Shown here one piece after another: positions 25,852 through 34,077 of a stretch of DNA of 64,000 nt (positions are counted from its first letter, which is position 1; each line of letters opens with the position of its first letter). A model generated the notes under the pieces. It did no database searches. It had not been told where the DNA came from and saw nothing but the letters and a program-made list of their open reading frames with translations. The position numbers and the translations under genes are program-made. Source of the DNA: Roseomonas fluvialis (GTDB lineage Bacteria > Pseudomonadota > Alphaproteobacteria > Acetobacterales > Acetobacteraceae). The stretch covers positions 2,629,001 to 2,693,000 of the forward strand of contig NZ_AP025637.1 in assembly GCF_022846615.1 (NCBI RefSeq), written 5' to 3'.

Positions 25852-26620
25852 ATCACGCGCGAAGGTCTGAACCGACCAATCCGAATCGGATGCGATCGTC
25901 ATCGGAAGGGCCGCATGCGTCGCGTGATTCCGGGACAACAGGTCGAGAGCCGTGCTGCCTGGGGCGAGACGATCGAAGTCGGAACCAGGCACCGCCGTAG
26001 CCCTTTGCCCGTGCGTCTGCCCAAGGGCACAACGGCCGAGACAGGCTTCGCCGCGAAGGGGCGCAGGTCGCCGAAGGCCGCTTCGCGCAGCGCCACGCCC
26101 TGCGCCCAAGCCGACCGCATGCACGATGCGCCGTGCATGTCGCGCGGCGAACACCGCCAGGCGCACCCGGCCTGTCTGCCCCGGTCCCAACCACACCGCA
26201 TCGCCGCCGGCCGGACTGCCCGCCGTGTGCTCCCGAGCGGCGTGTGGTGCCTCCCCCGGTTCGGGCGAGCCAACCACGATCCGCGCGACCGATGCCCGAT
26301 ACCTGCGCGCGATCCGGGCAGTATCACCGCTGCACAGGACGCGCTGTTCCGCCCCGCCGCGCGCACGCTGGTGGGCCGGGGCAGCAAGGCGGGGAGCAAC
26401 CATCACCACAACCGTCGCACGGCAAGGCCACCACGCAAATCAGCGCGCCAGGGCATGGCTCCGCCCAAGGATCGCGCAGCGCCTGCACATCCGTTGGGCG
26501 AGACCGGATCGCGGATGACGCGCGTGTCATCGCGCCGATCATGCCATCCCAGCGGCCAGGCGGCGGCGCCGGTGACGCAGCGCTTCGCCCACTGCATGCC
26601 GCCAAGCGATCACCGCCGTG
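25852..26620 (-). pseudogene. ureF: Urease accessory protein UreF, degraded remnant
   Basis: UreF-like segments appear in order but in several frames. PTDVQALRD, near 26490, resembles the early helix. RPFAAKPVSAVVPLG, near 26050, matches the conserved FAANLVSA-LVPLGQ region. LGQTHGQRA, in another frame, repeats the same block. IASDSDWSVQTF, near 25870, stands for the C-terminal IASMRHETQYTRLF. At least two frameshifts are needed and no complete frame exists. It sits directly upstream of the ureG relic in the normal ureF-ureG order. The start is obscure and may reach into the urtA promoter region. The assignment leans on synteny as well as residual similarity. Confidence 0.65.
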
Positions 26621-26655
26621 GATCACCGCTCGCGCATGTAGCATCACCGCCGTGG
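26609..26655 (+). repeat. 13-bp direct repeat upstream of the urtA promoter
   Basis: ATCACCGCCGTGG occurs at 26609-26621 and again at 26643-26655, 34 bases apart, with a partial copy (GATCACCGCT) starting at 26621. The second copy runs into the -24 element of the sigma-54 promoter candidate. The repeats could bind an activator such as NtrC, but they do not clearly match its consensus. Confidence 0.45.
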
Positions 26656-26668
26656 CACGGTTCTCGCT
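26653..26668 (+). promoter_or_regulatory. Sigma-54-type promoter for urtABCDE
   Basis: TGGCACGGTTCTCGCT matches the sigma-54 consensus TGGCACG-N4-TTGCW with one mismatch in the -12 box. The invariant GG and GC are exactly ten bases apart. Transcription would start about a dozen bases downstream, near 26680, giving a leader of about 55 bases. Nitrogen-controlled (NtrC/RpoN) expression is normal for urea transport operons. Confidence 0.6.
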
Positions 26669-26675
26669 GTCCCGT

Positions 26676-26721
26676 GACCGGATCGCGCAAGCAGCCGAAC
26701 GCGGCCGCCTGCGATCCGGTC
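26676..26721 (+). promoter_or_regulatory. Inverted repeat in the urtA leader
   Basis: GACCGGATCGC (26676-26686) and GCGATCCGGTC (26711-26721) are perfect 11-bp complements separated by 24 bases. The second arm ends immediately before the AGGAGG ribosome-binding site (26722-26727). If transcribed, it forms a stem abutting the ribosome-binding site, suggesting translational control or mRNA 5' protection. Confidence 0.5.
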
Positions 26722-26733
26722 AGGAGGATCTGC

Positions 26734-27984
26734 ATGAGCAACACCACCCTTACCCGGATCGGCCGCCGCGCTGCCCTGCTCGGCGCCGGCGCCGCCCTTG
26801 CCGCACCCGCGCTGCGACCGGCCTTCGGCCAGGGCGCGCCGATCAAGGTGGGCGTGCTCCACTCATTGTCCGGCACCATGGCGATCAGCGAGACAGCGCT
26901 GCGCGACACCGTGCTGATGATGGTCGAATGGATCAACGGCCGCGGCGGCCTGCTCGGCCGGCGTGTCGAGGCGGTGGTGGTCGACCCGGCGTCGAACTGG
27001 CCGCTCTTTGCCGAGAAGGCGCGCGAGCTGATGCAGGTGCATCGCGTCGACGTCACCTTCGGCTGCTGGACCTCGGTCTCGCGCAAGTCCGTGCTGCCGG
27101 TCTTCGAGGAACTGAACGGCCTGCTGTTCTACCCCGTGCAGTACGAGGGCGAGGAACAGTCGCGCAACGTGTTCTACACCGGTGCGGCGCCGAACCAGCA
27201 GGCGATCCCGGCGGTCGAATACCTGATGTCCGCCGATGGCGGCGAGGCCAAGCGCATCGCGCTGCTCGGCACCGACTACGTCTATCCGCGCACCACGAAC
27301 CGCATCCTGCGCGCCTTCCTGAATTCCAAGGGCATCGCCGATGCCGACATCATGGAGGAATACACCCCCTTCGGTCACAGCGACTGGCAGGGCATCGTGG
27401 CGCGCGTGAAGCGCTTCGCCGGCGAGGGCAAGAAGACCGCCATCGTGTCGACCATCAATGGCGACGCCAATGTTCCATTCTACCGCGAGCTCGGCAACCA
27501 GGGCATCAAGGCGGAAGACATCCCGTCGGTGGCCTTCTCGGTCGGTGAGGAAGAACTCGCCGGCATCGATGCCCGCCCCCTGGTCGGCCACCTGGCTGCC
27601 TGGAACTACTTCATGTCGGTGCAGTCGCCCGCGAATACCGAGTTCCTGAACATGTGGCGCGCCTTCATCCGCAACCCGCGGCGCGTCACCAACGACCCGA
27701 TGGAAGCCACCTACACCGGCTTCAAGATGTGGACGCAGGCCGTGGCCCAGGCCGGCACCACCGCCGTCGATGCGGTGCGCGAGGCGATGTACGGCCAGAA
27801 GGTGGATGCCCCCGCCGGCTACACCGAGGAAATGCACCGCAATCACCACCTGTCCAAGCCGGTGATGATCGGCGAGATCCAGGCCGACGGGCAGTTCAAC
27901 ATCGTCTGGAAGACTCCGACGGCAATCGTCGCCGAGAACTGGTCGCCCTTCATCCCCGAAAACGCGGCGCGCCGCCGCGGCTGA
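26734..27984 (+). CDS. urtA: Urea ABC transporter substrate-binding protein UrtA
   Basis: 416 residues. A twin-arginine-type leader (RIGRRAALLGAGAALAAP, cleaved near AFGQG) exports the protein to the periplasm. The mature domain starts IKVGVLHSLSGTMAISE, the UrtA/AmiC-like type I periplasmic-binding fold. FYPVQYEGEEQSRNVFYTGAAPNQQ is the strongly conserved urea-receptor region (read as two blocks around GEEQ). FGHSDWQGIVA and AVSTINGDANVPFYREL-like segments also match UrtA. The start has a strong AGGAGG seven bases upstream. It is first gene of urtABCDE, preceded by a sigma-54 promoter candidate and followed by a stable hairpin. Confidence 0.94.
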   Translation: MSNTTLTRIGRRAALLGAGAALAAPALRPAFGQGAPIKVGVLHSLSGTMAISETALRDTVLMMVEWINGRGGLLGRRVEAVVVDPASNWPLFAEKARELMQVHRVDVTFGCWTSVSRKSVLPVFEELNGLLFYPVQYEGEEQSRNVFYTGAAPNQQAIPAVEYLMSADGGEAKRIALLGTDYVYPRTTNRILRAFLNSKGIADADIMEEYTPFGHSDWQGIVARVKRFAGEGKKTAIVSTINGDANVPFYRELGNQGIKAEDIPSVAFSVGEEELAGIDARPLVGHLAAWNYFMSVQSPANTEFLNMWRAFIRNPRRVTNDPMEATYTGFKMWTQAVAQAGTTAVDAVREAMYGQKVDAPAGYTEEMHRNHHLSKPVMIGEIQADGQFNIVWKTPTAIVAENWSPFIPENAARRRG

Positions 27985-27990
27985 TGGACC

Positions 27991-28021
27991 GCGCGGCGCC
28001 GGGAGTATCCCGGCGCCGCGC
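27991..28021 (+). terminator. Stable hairpin between urtA and urtB
   Basis: GCGCGGCGCCGGGA and TCCCGGCGCCGCGC pair perfectly over 14 bp around a GTA loop, seven bases after the urtA stop and ten before the urtB start. A pyrimidine tract (CTTCCCTCCC) but no U-run follows. Partial termination or 3' protection of the receptor mRNA would give more UrtA than permease. Confidence 0.55.
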
Positions 28022-28030
28022 TTCCCTCCC

Positions 28031-29599
28031 ATGAAGCTGATTCTCGCCCTGGTCCTGGTGTTCGCCGCGCTGCTGCCGGCACGCGCCCAGGATGCCTTCC
28101 TCGCCAGCCTGCCGCGCCTGGGTGCCGGCTTCGCCGAGCAGGCCGCCGCCACCGAGGAGATGGGCGCCGCCGGCGACCCGCGCGCCCTGCCGGTGCTGCA
28201 GGCGCTCTCCGACGGGCGGGTGCTGCGCCGCCCCGACGGCGCGCTGCTCATCCAGACTGCGCCCGGCCAGGCGGTCGAGGCCGCGACCGGCGCCACCGCC
28301 AACCCGGCCGGCGCCGAGACCGTGCGCATCAACAACCGCGTGCGTGCAGCGCTGCGCGTGGCGCTGGGCCGACTGCAGATCGTCGCGACCGACCCGGATG
28401 CGCGGCTTGCAGCTGTGCAGGGCGTGCTGCGCAGCCGCAGCGCGTCCGACATTCCGATCCTTGAGACCGCCCTGGCACGCGAGAGCGTGCCGCGCATCCG
28501 TGCGCAGATCGAACTCGCCCTGGCTGCCTCGCGGCTGGCAGCCGACAACCCGGACGTGAAGCGCGCGGCGATCGCCGCGCTGGCAGCCAATGGCAGCGAC
28601 ACCGCACGCAGCATCCTGCTGGAGTCACGCTCCGCCAATCCTGGCCTGTCGGACGAGATCACGGCCGCCGTCGCGTCCATCGACCGCAGGCTGGCGCTGC
28701 GCCGCGCGGGCGAGACATTGTTCCAGGGCCTCTCGCTCGGCTCGGTGCTGCTGCTTGCCGCGCTCGGGCTTGCGGTGACCTTCGGCGTCATGGGCGTGAT
28801 CAACATGGCGCATGGCGAATTCGTCATGCTCGGCGCCTACACCACCTTTTTGGTGCAGCAGGCCTGCCGCGACATTCCCTGGCTGCTGCCTTGGTCGCTG
28901 CCGCTGTCGGTGCCTGCCGCCTTCCTGGTCGCGGCGGCGGTCGGCGCCGTCATGGAGCGCGGTCTGATCCGGCACCTCTACGGCCGCCCGCTCGAAACCC
29001 TGCTGATGACCTTCGGCGTCGGCATGATGATCCAGCAGGCGGTCCGCATCGCCTTCGGCGCGCAGAACCGCGAGGTACTGAGCCCGTCCTGGATGCAGGG
29101 CACGCTGGAACTCCCCGGCGGGATCATGGTCACGCAGAACCGGCTGTGGATCATCGTCTTCGGCATCGCTGTGCTGCTGCTGGTGATGGCGGCCATCCGC
29201 TACACCCGCTTCGGGCTCGAAATGCGCGCAGTGGTGCAGAACCGGCGCATCGCCGCGACCATGGGCATCCGCACCGGGCGGGTCGATGCGCTGACCTTTG
29301 CGTTCGGCTCCGGCATTGCCGGCATGGCGGGCGTGGCGCTGTCGCAGATCGACAATGTCTCGCCCAATCTCGGCACCGGCTACATCGTGGACAGCTTCAT
29401 GGTGGTGGTGTTCGGCGGTGTGGGGTCGCTGGCAGGCACGCTTGTCGGCGCCTTCACGCTGGGCATCGTCAACAAGGTGCTGGAACCCTATGCCGGGGCG
29501 GTGCTCGCGAAGGTCGCGGTGCTGGTCGGCATCATGCTGTTCATCCAGCGACGTCCGAAGGGGCTGTTCGCCCTCAAGGGCCGGGCAGCGGACCAGTGA
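28031..29599 (+). CDS. urtB: Urea ABC transporter permease UrtB
   Basis: 522 residues. A signal sequence (LILALVLVFAALLPARAQ) is followed by the long periplasmic helical domain (about 20-225) characteristic of UrtB. A LivH-type permease domain with eight or so membrane helices occupies 230-510. INMAHGEFVMLGAYTTF, the classical branched-chain/urea permease motif, is at about 257-273. MVVVFGGVGSLAGTLVGAF is the conserved cytoplasmic loop. It pairs with UrtC to form the channel. Gene order and spacing place it second in the operon. Confidence 0.94.
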   Translation: MKLILALVLVFAALLPARAQDAFLASLPRLGAGFAEQAAATEEMGAAGDPRALPVLQALSDGRVLRRPDGALLIQTAPGQAVEAATGATANPAGAETVRINNRVRAALRVALGRLQIVATDPDARLAAVQGVLRSRSASDIPILETALARESVPRIRAQIELALAASRLAADNPDVKRAAIAALAANGSDTARSILLESRSANPGLSDEITAAVASIDRRLALRRAGETLFQGLSLGSVLLLAALGLAVTFGVMGVINMAHGEFVMLGAYTTFLVQQACRDIPWLLPWSLPLSVPAAFLVAAAVGAVMERGLIRHLYGRPLETLLMTFGVGMMIQQAVRIAFGAQNREVLSPSWMQGTLELPGGIMVTQNRLWIIVFGIAVLLLVMAAIRYTRFGLEMRAVVQNRRIAATMGIRTGRVDALTFAFGSGIAGMAGVALSQIDNVSPNLGTGYIVDSFMVVVFGGVGSLAGTLVGAFTLGIVNKVLEPYAGAVLAKVAVLVGIMLFIQRRPKGLFALKGRAADQ

Positions 29600-29604
29600 G
29601 CGCC

Positions 29605-30690
29605 ATGGCGGAAAGCGCACCTTTGGTGCCACGCCCGCGGCCCTGGTCGACCATCGCCCTGGCGGCAGCGCTGCTGCTGCTGGCGCTGCTACCGATCCTG
29701 AACGGGCTGCCCGAGGCGCATGCGCTGCACGTCTCGGACTTCATCGTCTCGATCGTCGGCAAGTGGATCTGCTACGCGATCCTCGCCCTGGCCATCGACA
29801 TCGCCTGGGGCTACGCCGGCATCCTGAGCCTTGGCCACGGCGCCTTCTTCGCACTGGGCGGCTACGCGATGGGCATGCACCTGATGCGCCGCATCGGCGA
29901 TCGCGGCGTCTATGGGCACCCGGTGCTGCCGGACTTCATGGTCTTCCTCGGCTACCCGGAACTGCCCTGGTACTGGCTCGGTTTCGACAACTTCCCCTTT
30001 GCCATGGCGATGGCACTGCTGGTGCCCGGCGCGCTCGCCGGGCTGGTGGGGTGGCTCGCCTTCCGCAGCCGCATCACCGGCGTATATTTCTCGATCATCA
30101 CGCAGGCGATGACCTATGCGCTGATGCTGGCGTTCTTCCGCAACGACATGGGCTTCGGCGGCAACAACGGCTTCACCGACTTCAAGGACTTGCTGGGCGT
30201 GCCGCTCAACACGCGCACCGCCCGCGCTGGGCTGTTCTATGCGGCACTGGCCTCGCTCGCGCTGTGTCTTCTCATCTGCGCCTATGTGGTGAAGTCGAAG
30301 CTCGGCCGCGTGCTGGTGGCGGTGCGCGATGCCGAGAGTCGCGTGCGCTTCCTCGGCTACAACGTGACGTCCTACAAGCTCTTCGTCTTCGTGCTGTCGG
30401 CGATGATCTCGGGCCTGGCCGGCGCGCTCTATGTCCCGCTGGTCGGCATCATAAACCCCGGCGAATTCAGCCCGGGCAATTCCATCGAGGCCGTCATCTG
30501 GGTCGCGGTCGGCGGCCGCGGGACCTTGGGCGGCGCGCTGCTCGGCGCCTTCTCGGTGAATGGTGTGAAGACCTGGCTGACCTCCTTCGCGCCGGACCTC
30601 TGGCCCTTCGTTCTGGGGGGGCTGTTCGTCGCAGTCACGCTGTTCCTGCCCAAGGGCCTGGTCGGGCTGCTGAGGAAGCGCGGGTCATGA
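29605..30690 (+). CDS. urtC: Urea ABC transporter permease UrtC
   Basis: 361 residues from the ATG at 29605; a GTG at 29596 overlapping the urtB stop is the alternative. LivM-type permease: about nine hydrophobic segments, the motif AWGYAGILSLGHGAFFALGGYAMG near residue 60-80 (GILSLGHGAFFALGGY) and a C-terminal IWVAVGGRGTLGGALLGA loop that contacts the ATPases. It partners UrtB. It overlaps urtD by four bases (ATGA), so expression is coupled. Confidence 0.93.
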   Translation: MAESAPLVPRPRPWSTIALAAALLLLALLPILNGLPEAHALHVSDFIVSIVGKWICYAILALAIDIAWGYAGILSLGHGAFFALGGYAMGMHLMRRIGDRGVYGHPVLPDFMVFLGYPELPWYWLGFDNFPFAMAMALLVPGALAGLVGWLAFRSRITGVYFSIITQAMTYALMLAFFRNDMGFGGNNGFTDFKDLLGVPLNTRTARAGLFYAALASLALCLLICAYVVKSKLGRVLVAVRDAESRVRFLGYNVTSYKLFVFVLSAMISGLAGALYVPLVGIINPGEFSPGNSIEAVIWVAVGGRGTLGGALLGAFSVNGVKTWLTSFAPDLWPFVLGGLFVAVTLFLPKGLVGLLRKRGS

Positions 30691-31424
30691 AGGGCAACAG
30701 CCTGTATCTGGACGGCGTTTCGGTCGTGTTCGACGGCTTCCGCGCGCTGAACAACCTCTCGCTGATCGTCGAGCCCGGCGAGATGCGCGCGGTCATCGGC
30801 CCGAACGGCGCCGGCAAGACCACCATGATGGACGTCATCACCGGCAAGACGCGTCCGACCGCCGGCACGGTGCGCTTCGGCGACCACGACCTCACGCGCA
30901 TGGACGAGGCGTCCATTGCCAATCTCGGCATCGGCCGGAAGTTCCAGAAGCCGACGGTGTTCGACGCGCTGACGGTGTTCGAGAACCTGGAACTCGCCCT
31001 GAAGGCCCCACGCGGGACGCTCTCGGCACTGCATTGGCGTCTTGGAACCGAGGCGCGCGAGAAGATCGAGGAGACGCTAGGTGAGATCGGCCTGGCCGCC
31101 CGCGCGCACGACCTCGCCGGCATCCTCTCGCACGGCCAGCGGCAATGGCTGGAAATTGGCATGCTGCTCATGCAGGACCCCCAGCTGCTGTTGGTCGACG
31201 AACCCGTCGCCGGCATGACCGACCAGGAGACCGAACACACCGCCGCGCTGCTGCGGCGCATCGCCGGCACGCGGTCCGTGGTGGTGGTCGAGCACGACCT
31301 CGAATTCGTCCGCGCGCTCGGCCGTAAGGTGACCGTGCTGCACGAGGGCACGGTGCTGTCCGAAGGCCCGATCGACCAGGTCCAGGCCGATCCGCGCGTC
31401 ATCGAAGTCTATCTGGGGCGCTGA
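30687..31424 (+). CDS. urtD: Urea ABC transporter ATP-binding protein UrtD
   Basis: 245 residues, LivG-like ATPase. Walker A GPNGAGKTTMMDVI, the LivG/UrtD loop IGRKFQKPTVFDALTV, signature LSHGQRQWLEIG, Walker B LLLVDEPVAGM and switch histidine VVVEHD are all present. The HGQ signature in place of SGGQ is usual for UrtD. It energises urea import together with UrtE. The ATG overlaps the urtC stop, and the gene ends three bases before urtE. Confidence 0.95.
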   Translation: MKGNSLYLDGVSVVFDGFRALNNLSLIVEPGEMRAVIGPNGAGKTTMMDVITGKTRPTAGTVRFGDHDLTRMDEASIANLGIGRKFQKPTVFDALTVFENLELALKAPRGTLSALHWRLGTEAREKIEETLGEIGLAARAHDLAGILSHGQRQWLEIGMLLMQDPQLLLVDEPVAGMTDQETEHTAALLRRIAGTRSVVVVEHDLEFVRALGRKVTVLHEGTVLSEGPIDQVQADPRVIEVYLGR

Positions 31425-31427
31425 GCG

Positions 31428-32120
31428 ATGCTGGACGCGCGCGGCATCGAGCTCTCCTACGGCGCCTCGCTCTGCCTGCGCGGCGTGGATCTGGTGGCGG
31501 AACCCGGCACCATCACCTGCGTGCTTGGGCGCAACGGCGTGGGCAAGTCGTCGCTGATGCGCTCGATCATGGGGCTGGAGCGCATCCGCGCGGGATCGAT
31601 CACCTGGGAAGGGCGCGACATCTCAACCTGGTCGCCGGCGGACCGCGCGCGGGCGGGCATCGGTTACGTGCCCCAGGGGCGCGAGATCTTCCCGTTCCTG
31701 ACCGTACAGGAAAACCTCGAGACCGCCCTCGCCGCCGCCCCACGAGGATCGCGCGTGTCGGACGAAGTCTTCGAGATGTTCCCCATCCTGAAATCCTTCC
31801 TGCGCCGCCGCGGCGGCGACCTGTCCGGCGGCCAGCAGCAACAACTTGCCATTGCGCGCGCCCTCACGGCACGCCCGCGCCTGCTGATCCTCGACGAACC
31901 GACCGAGGGCATCCAGCCCAACATCATCAAGGACATCGCCCGCGTGATCGAAATGCTCGCGAAGGACCGTGGCATGGCGGTGGTGCTTGTCGAACAATAC
32001 TACGAATTCGCCCGCAGCCTGGGCGACCGCCTGGCCATCATGGTGCGCGGCGAGGTTGCGCTGGCTGGCCCCGCGGGCGAACTGGACGAGGACGCGGTGC
32101 GCGCCCTGCTGACCGTCTGA
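31428..32120 (+). CDS. urtE: Urea ABC transporter ATP-binding protein UrtE
   Basis: 230 residues, LivF-like ATPase. Walker [15 protein letters not shown], signature [16 protein letters not shown], Walker [19 protein letters not shown] and [10 protein letters not shown] are intact; the EGIQP sequence after Walker B is typical of UrtE. It completes the five-gene transporter. No urease structural gene follows; the next gene is convergent. Confidence 0.95.
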   Translation: MLDARGIELSYGASLCLRGVDLVAEPGTITCVLGRNGVGKSSLMRSIMGLERIRAGSITWEGRDISTWSPADRARAGIGYVPQGREIFPFLTVQENLETALAAAPRGSRVSDEVFEMFPILKSFLRRRGGDLSGGQQQQLAIARALTARPRLLILDEPTEGIQPNIIKDIARVIEMLAKDRGMAVVLVEQYYEFARSLGDRLAIMVRGEVALAGPAGELDEDAVRALLTV

Positions 32121-32126
32121 CGTGGA

Positions 32127-32140
32127 GCGGCGCGCGCCGC
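32127..32140. repeat. Palindrome between convergent urtE and alcohol dehydrogenase genes
   Basis: GCGGCGCGCGCCGC is self-complementary over 14 bases in the 36-base gap between two convergent stops. It may end transcripts from either side. No U-tract is present. Confidence 0.3.
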
Positions 32141-32156
32141 CCGGCCCGAAGCGGCC

Positions 32157-33290
32157 TCAGGCGTTCGGCCGCAGCATCTGCCGCAGCACGGTCCCTTCGC
32201 TCAGCAGGTCGAAGCCCTCGTTGATCTGGTCGAGCGTGATGTTGCTGGTCTTGAGCCGGTCCACCGGCAACTTGCCGCGCCGATACAGCCCAAGCAGGCG
32301 CGGGAGATCGCGCTCGGGCACGCAGGACCCCATGTAGGAACCGCGGATCGACCGCTCCTCGCTCACCATGTTCGCGTGCAGGTAGGAAACCTGCGCGTTG
32401 ATGTTGGGCAGCCCGGCGCTGATCGTCTCGCCGCCCCGCGCGGTGATGGCGATGGCGAGTTGCATCGCCGGGATCGACCCTGCCGTCTCGATCACGGTGT
32501 CGAGCCCACCATCCGTTGCCGCGCGCACCTGCGCCGCGCAATCCTCGTTGCCGGCCAGGAAGACGTCGGTGGCACCCCATTGCTTCGCGAGTTCCAGTTT
32601 CGCCTGGTTGGTGTCGATCGCGACGATCCGCTCCGCCCCGCCAGCAACGGCGGCGAACAGCGCGTTCATTCCCACGCCGCCAAGCCCGACAACTGCGATC
32701 GCCGCGCCGGCTTCCATCCGTGCGGTGTTCAGCACCGCACCGGCGCCGGTCATTACCGCGCAGCCGAAGATCGCGGCGTCATCCAACGGAATGGCGCGAT
32801 CGATCTTCACCGCGGATCGCCGCGCCACCACCGCATACTGCGCGAACAGCGACAGCCCGGAATTGTGGTTGATCGGCGTGCCATCCAGCCGCTTCAGCCG
32901 CCGCGATCCGGTGGGCAATTGCCCCGCCGCGCGAAAGGCGTTGCCGGTCGGGCAGATGTTCGGCCGCCCGCGCACGCAGTACCGGCAATTCCCGCAGGAT
33001 GGCGCGAACACCGTCACCACATGGTCGTCCGGCTTGATGTCCGTGATGCCCGGCCCAACCTCGCGGACGATGCCCGCGCCCTCGTGCCCGATCACGATCG
33101 GCAGCGGCCGCGGGCGCTGGTTCTCGATGGTCGACAGGTCCGAATGGCACAACCCTGCCGCGGCCACCTCGATCAGCATCTCGCCAGGCCCGGGGCCTTC
33201 CAGTTCCACCTCCTCCACCACCATCGGGCGGGAGGTGGCGTAGGGGCGCGGCTTGCCCTGTTCGAACAGGATCGCGGCTTTCATGCGCAT
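32157..33290 (-). CDS. Zinc-dependent alcohol dehydrogenase (class III-like MDR)
   Basis: 377 residues. Medium-chain dehydrogenase/reductase: catalytic-zinc region GLCHSDLST and GHEGAGIV, four structural-zinc cysteines in CGNCRYCVRGRPNIC, and the NAD motif VVGLGGVGMNALFA. SRRLKRLDGTPINHN is a loop typical of the AdhC/mycothiol-type branch. It oxidises an alcohol or thiol adduct; the substrate is unknown. Of two starts (33290 and 33284), the first has AGGA at suitable spacing. It lies ten bases after the DUF1028 gene and is probably co-transcribed with it. Confidence 0.88.
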   Translation of the reverse strand: MRMKAAILFEQGKPRPYATSRPMVVEEVELEGPGPGEMLIEVAAAGLCHSDLSTIENQRPRPLPIVIGHEGAGIVREVGPGITDIKPDDHVVTVFAPSCGNCRYCVRGRPNICPTGNAFRAAGQLPTGSRRLKRLDGTPINHNSGLSLFAQYAVVARRSAVKIDRAIPLDDAAIFGCAVMTGAGAVLNTARMEAGAAIAVVGLGGVGMNALFAAVAGGAERIVAIDTNQAKLELAKQWGATDVFLAGNEDCAAQVRAATDGGLDTVIETAGSIPAMQLAIAITARGGETISAGLPNINAQVSYLHANMVSEERSIRGSYMGSCVPERDLPRLLGLYRRGKLPVDRLKTSNITLDQINEGFDLLSEGTVLRQMLRPNA

Positions 33291-33300
33291 GGGCGTGTCC

Positions 33301-33957
33301 TCAGATGATGGGCGCGTCGTCGGGGTCGACCGCGCGGCGCACGAAACCATCGGCCAGCGGCGCGTATTCCTCCCACAGCCGGCGCAGCGCGGGCAGCGGC
33401 GCGGGGTCCTTGTCGATGCGCAGGTCCACATAGGGGAAGCATTCGCGGTCCACGACCATCAGGCAGGCCGAGGTCACGTCGCCATGCTCGCCGCCCGCCG
33501 CCTCGCCGGCTTCCAGCGCGCGCATCAGGCGTTCGGCCAGCGGTTGTCCTGGCGCATCCAGGAAGGCTGCCGCCATCGCAGGCGCGACATCCTCGTTCGC
33601 CAGGATGTTCCCAAGCGCCACCACGTCCTTGCCGTGCGCCACGCTGCGCGCCGGCTTCACATTCGCCCCGTCGAAATGCGCCGTCGCACCGCTGCGATCC
33701 ATCACCGCCACCTGGCGCCAGCGGTGATGCGGCGTGGAGGCCACCAGCGCCTCCAGCGCCTCCGGCGCCGAACAGCCCGATCGCAGCAATTCGATCCCGC
33801 GCGGGCCGAGCCGCGGGTCGGTGCGATGCTGCGTCAGCACGCCGCCCACCCCGGCCGCGAGGAAGGGCACGCGCGTGCCGACCGCGATGGACGATGTCGT
33901 CACCGCCGCGCCGAACTGCCCGGTCCGCGCGCAACGCCCCAGAAGCGAGAAGGTCAT
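33301..33957 (-). CDS. DUF1028 domain protein
   Basis: 218 residues matching the DUF1028 pattern: MTFSLLGRCARTGQFGAAVTTS at the N-terminus (first 12 residues diagnostic), ALGNILANEDV and MAAAFLDAPGQPLAERLMRAL in the middle, and FPYVDLRIDKDP near the C-terminus. Members have an Ntn-hydrolase-like fold and are often encoded near peptide transporters and amidohydrolases. No catalytic role is established. It is transcribed divergently from a peptide-type binding protein gene 121 bases away, fitting a peptide or amide substrate theme. Confidence 0.82.
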   Translation of the reverse strand: MTFSLLGRCARTGQFGAAVTTSSIAVGTRVPFLAAGVGGVLTQHRTDPRLGPRGIELLRSGCSAPEALEALVASTPHHRWRQVAVMDRSGATAHFDGANVKPARSVAHGKDVVALGNILANEDVAPAMAAAFLDAPGQPLAERLMRALEAGEAAGGEHGDVTSACLMVVDRECFPYVDLRIDKDPAPLPALRRLWEEYAPLADGFVRRAVDPDDAPII

Positions 33958-34077
33958 GAAGGCCCCTTCGAAGCACCGCGCGCATTGAAGGCCGCCATGC
34001 GGCGCACGTCCAGCCGCGCCCGATGGACAAGCCGCACGCCGCAGGCATGATGCCGGCACCGGACCAGGGAGGACGCC

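Noticed and set aside
25294..26409. Single minus-strand protein of 371 residues
   Set aside because: It is a chance continuous frame across ureF and ureG remnants. The first half drifts between UreF frames and the second half lacks the UreG P-loop and tail.
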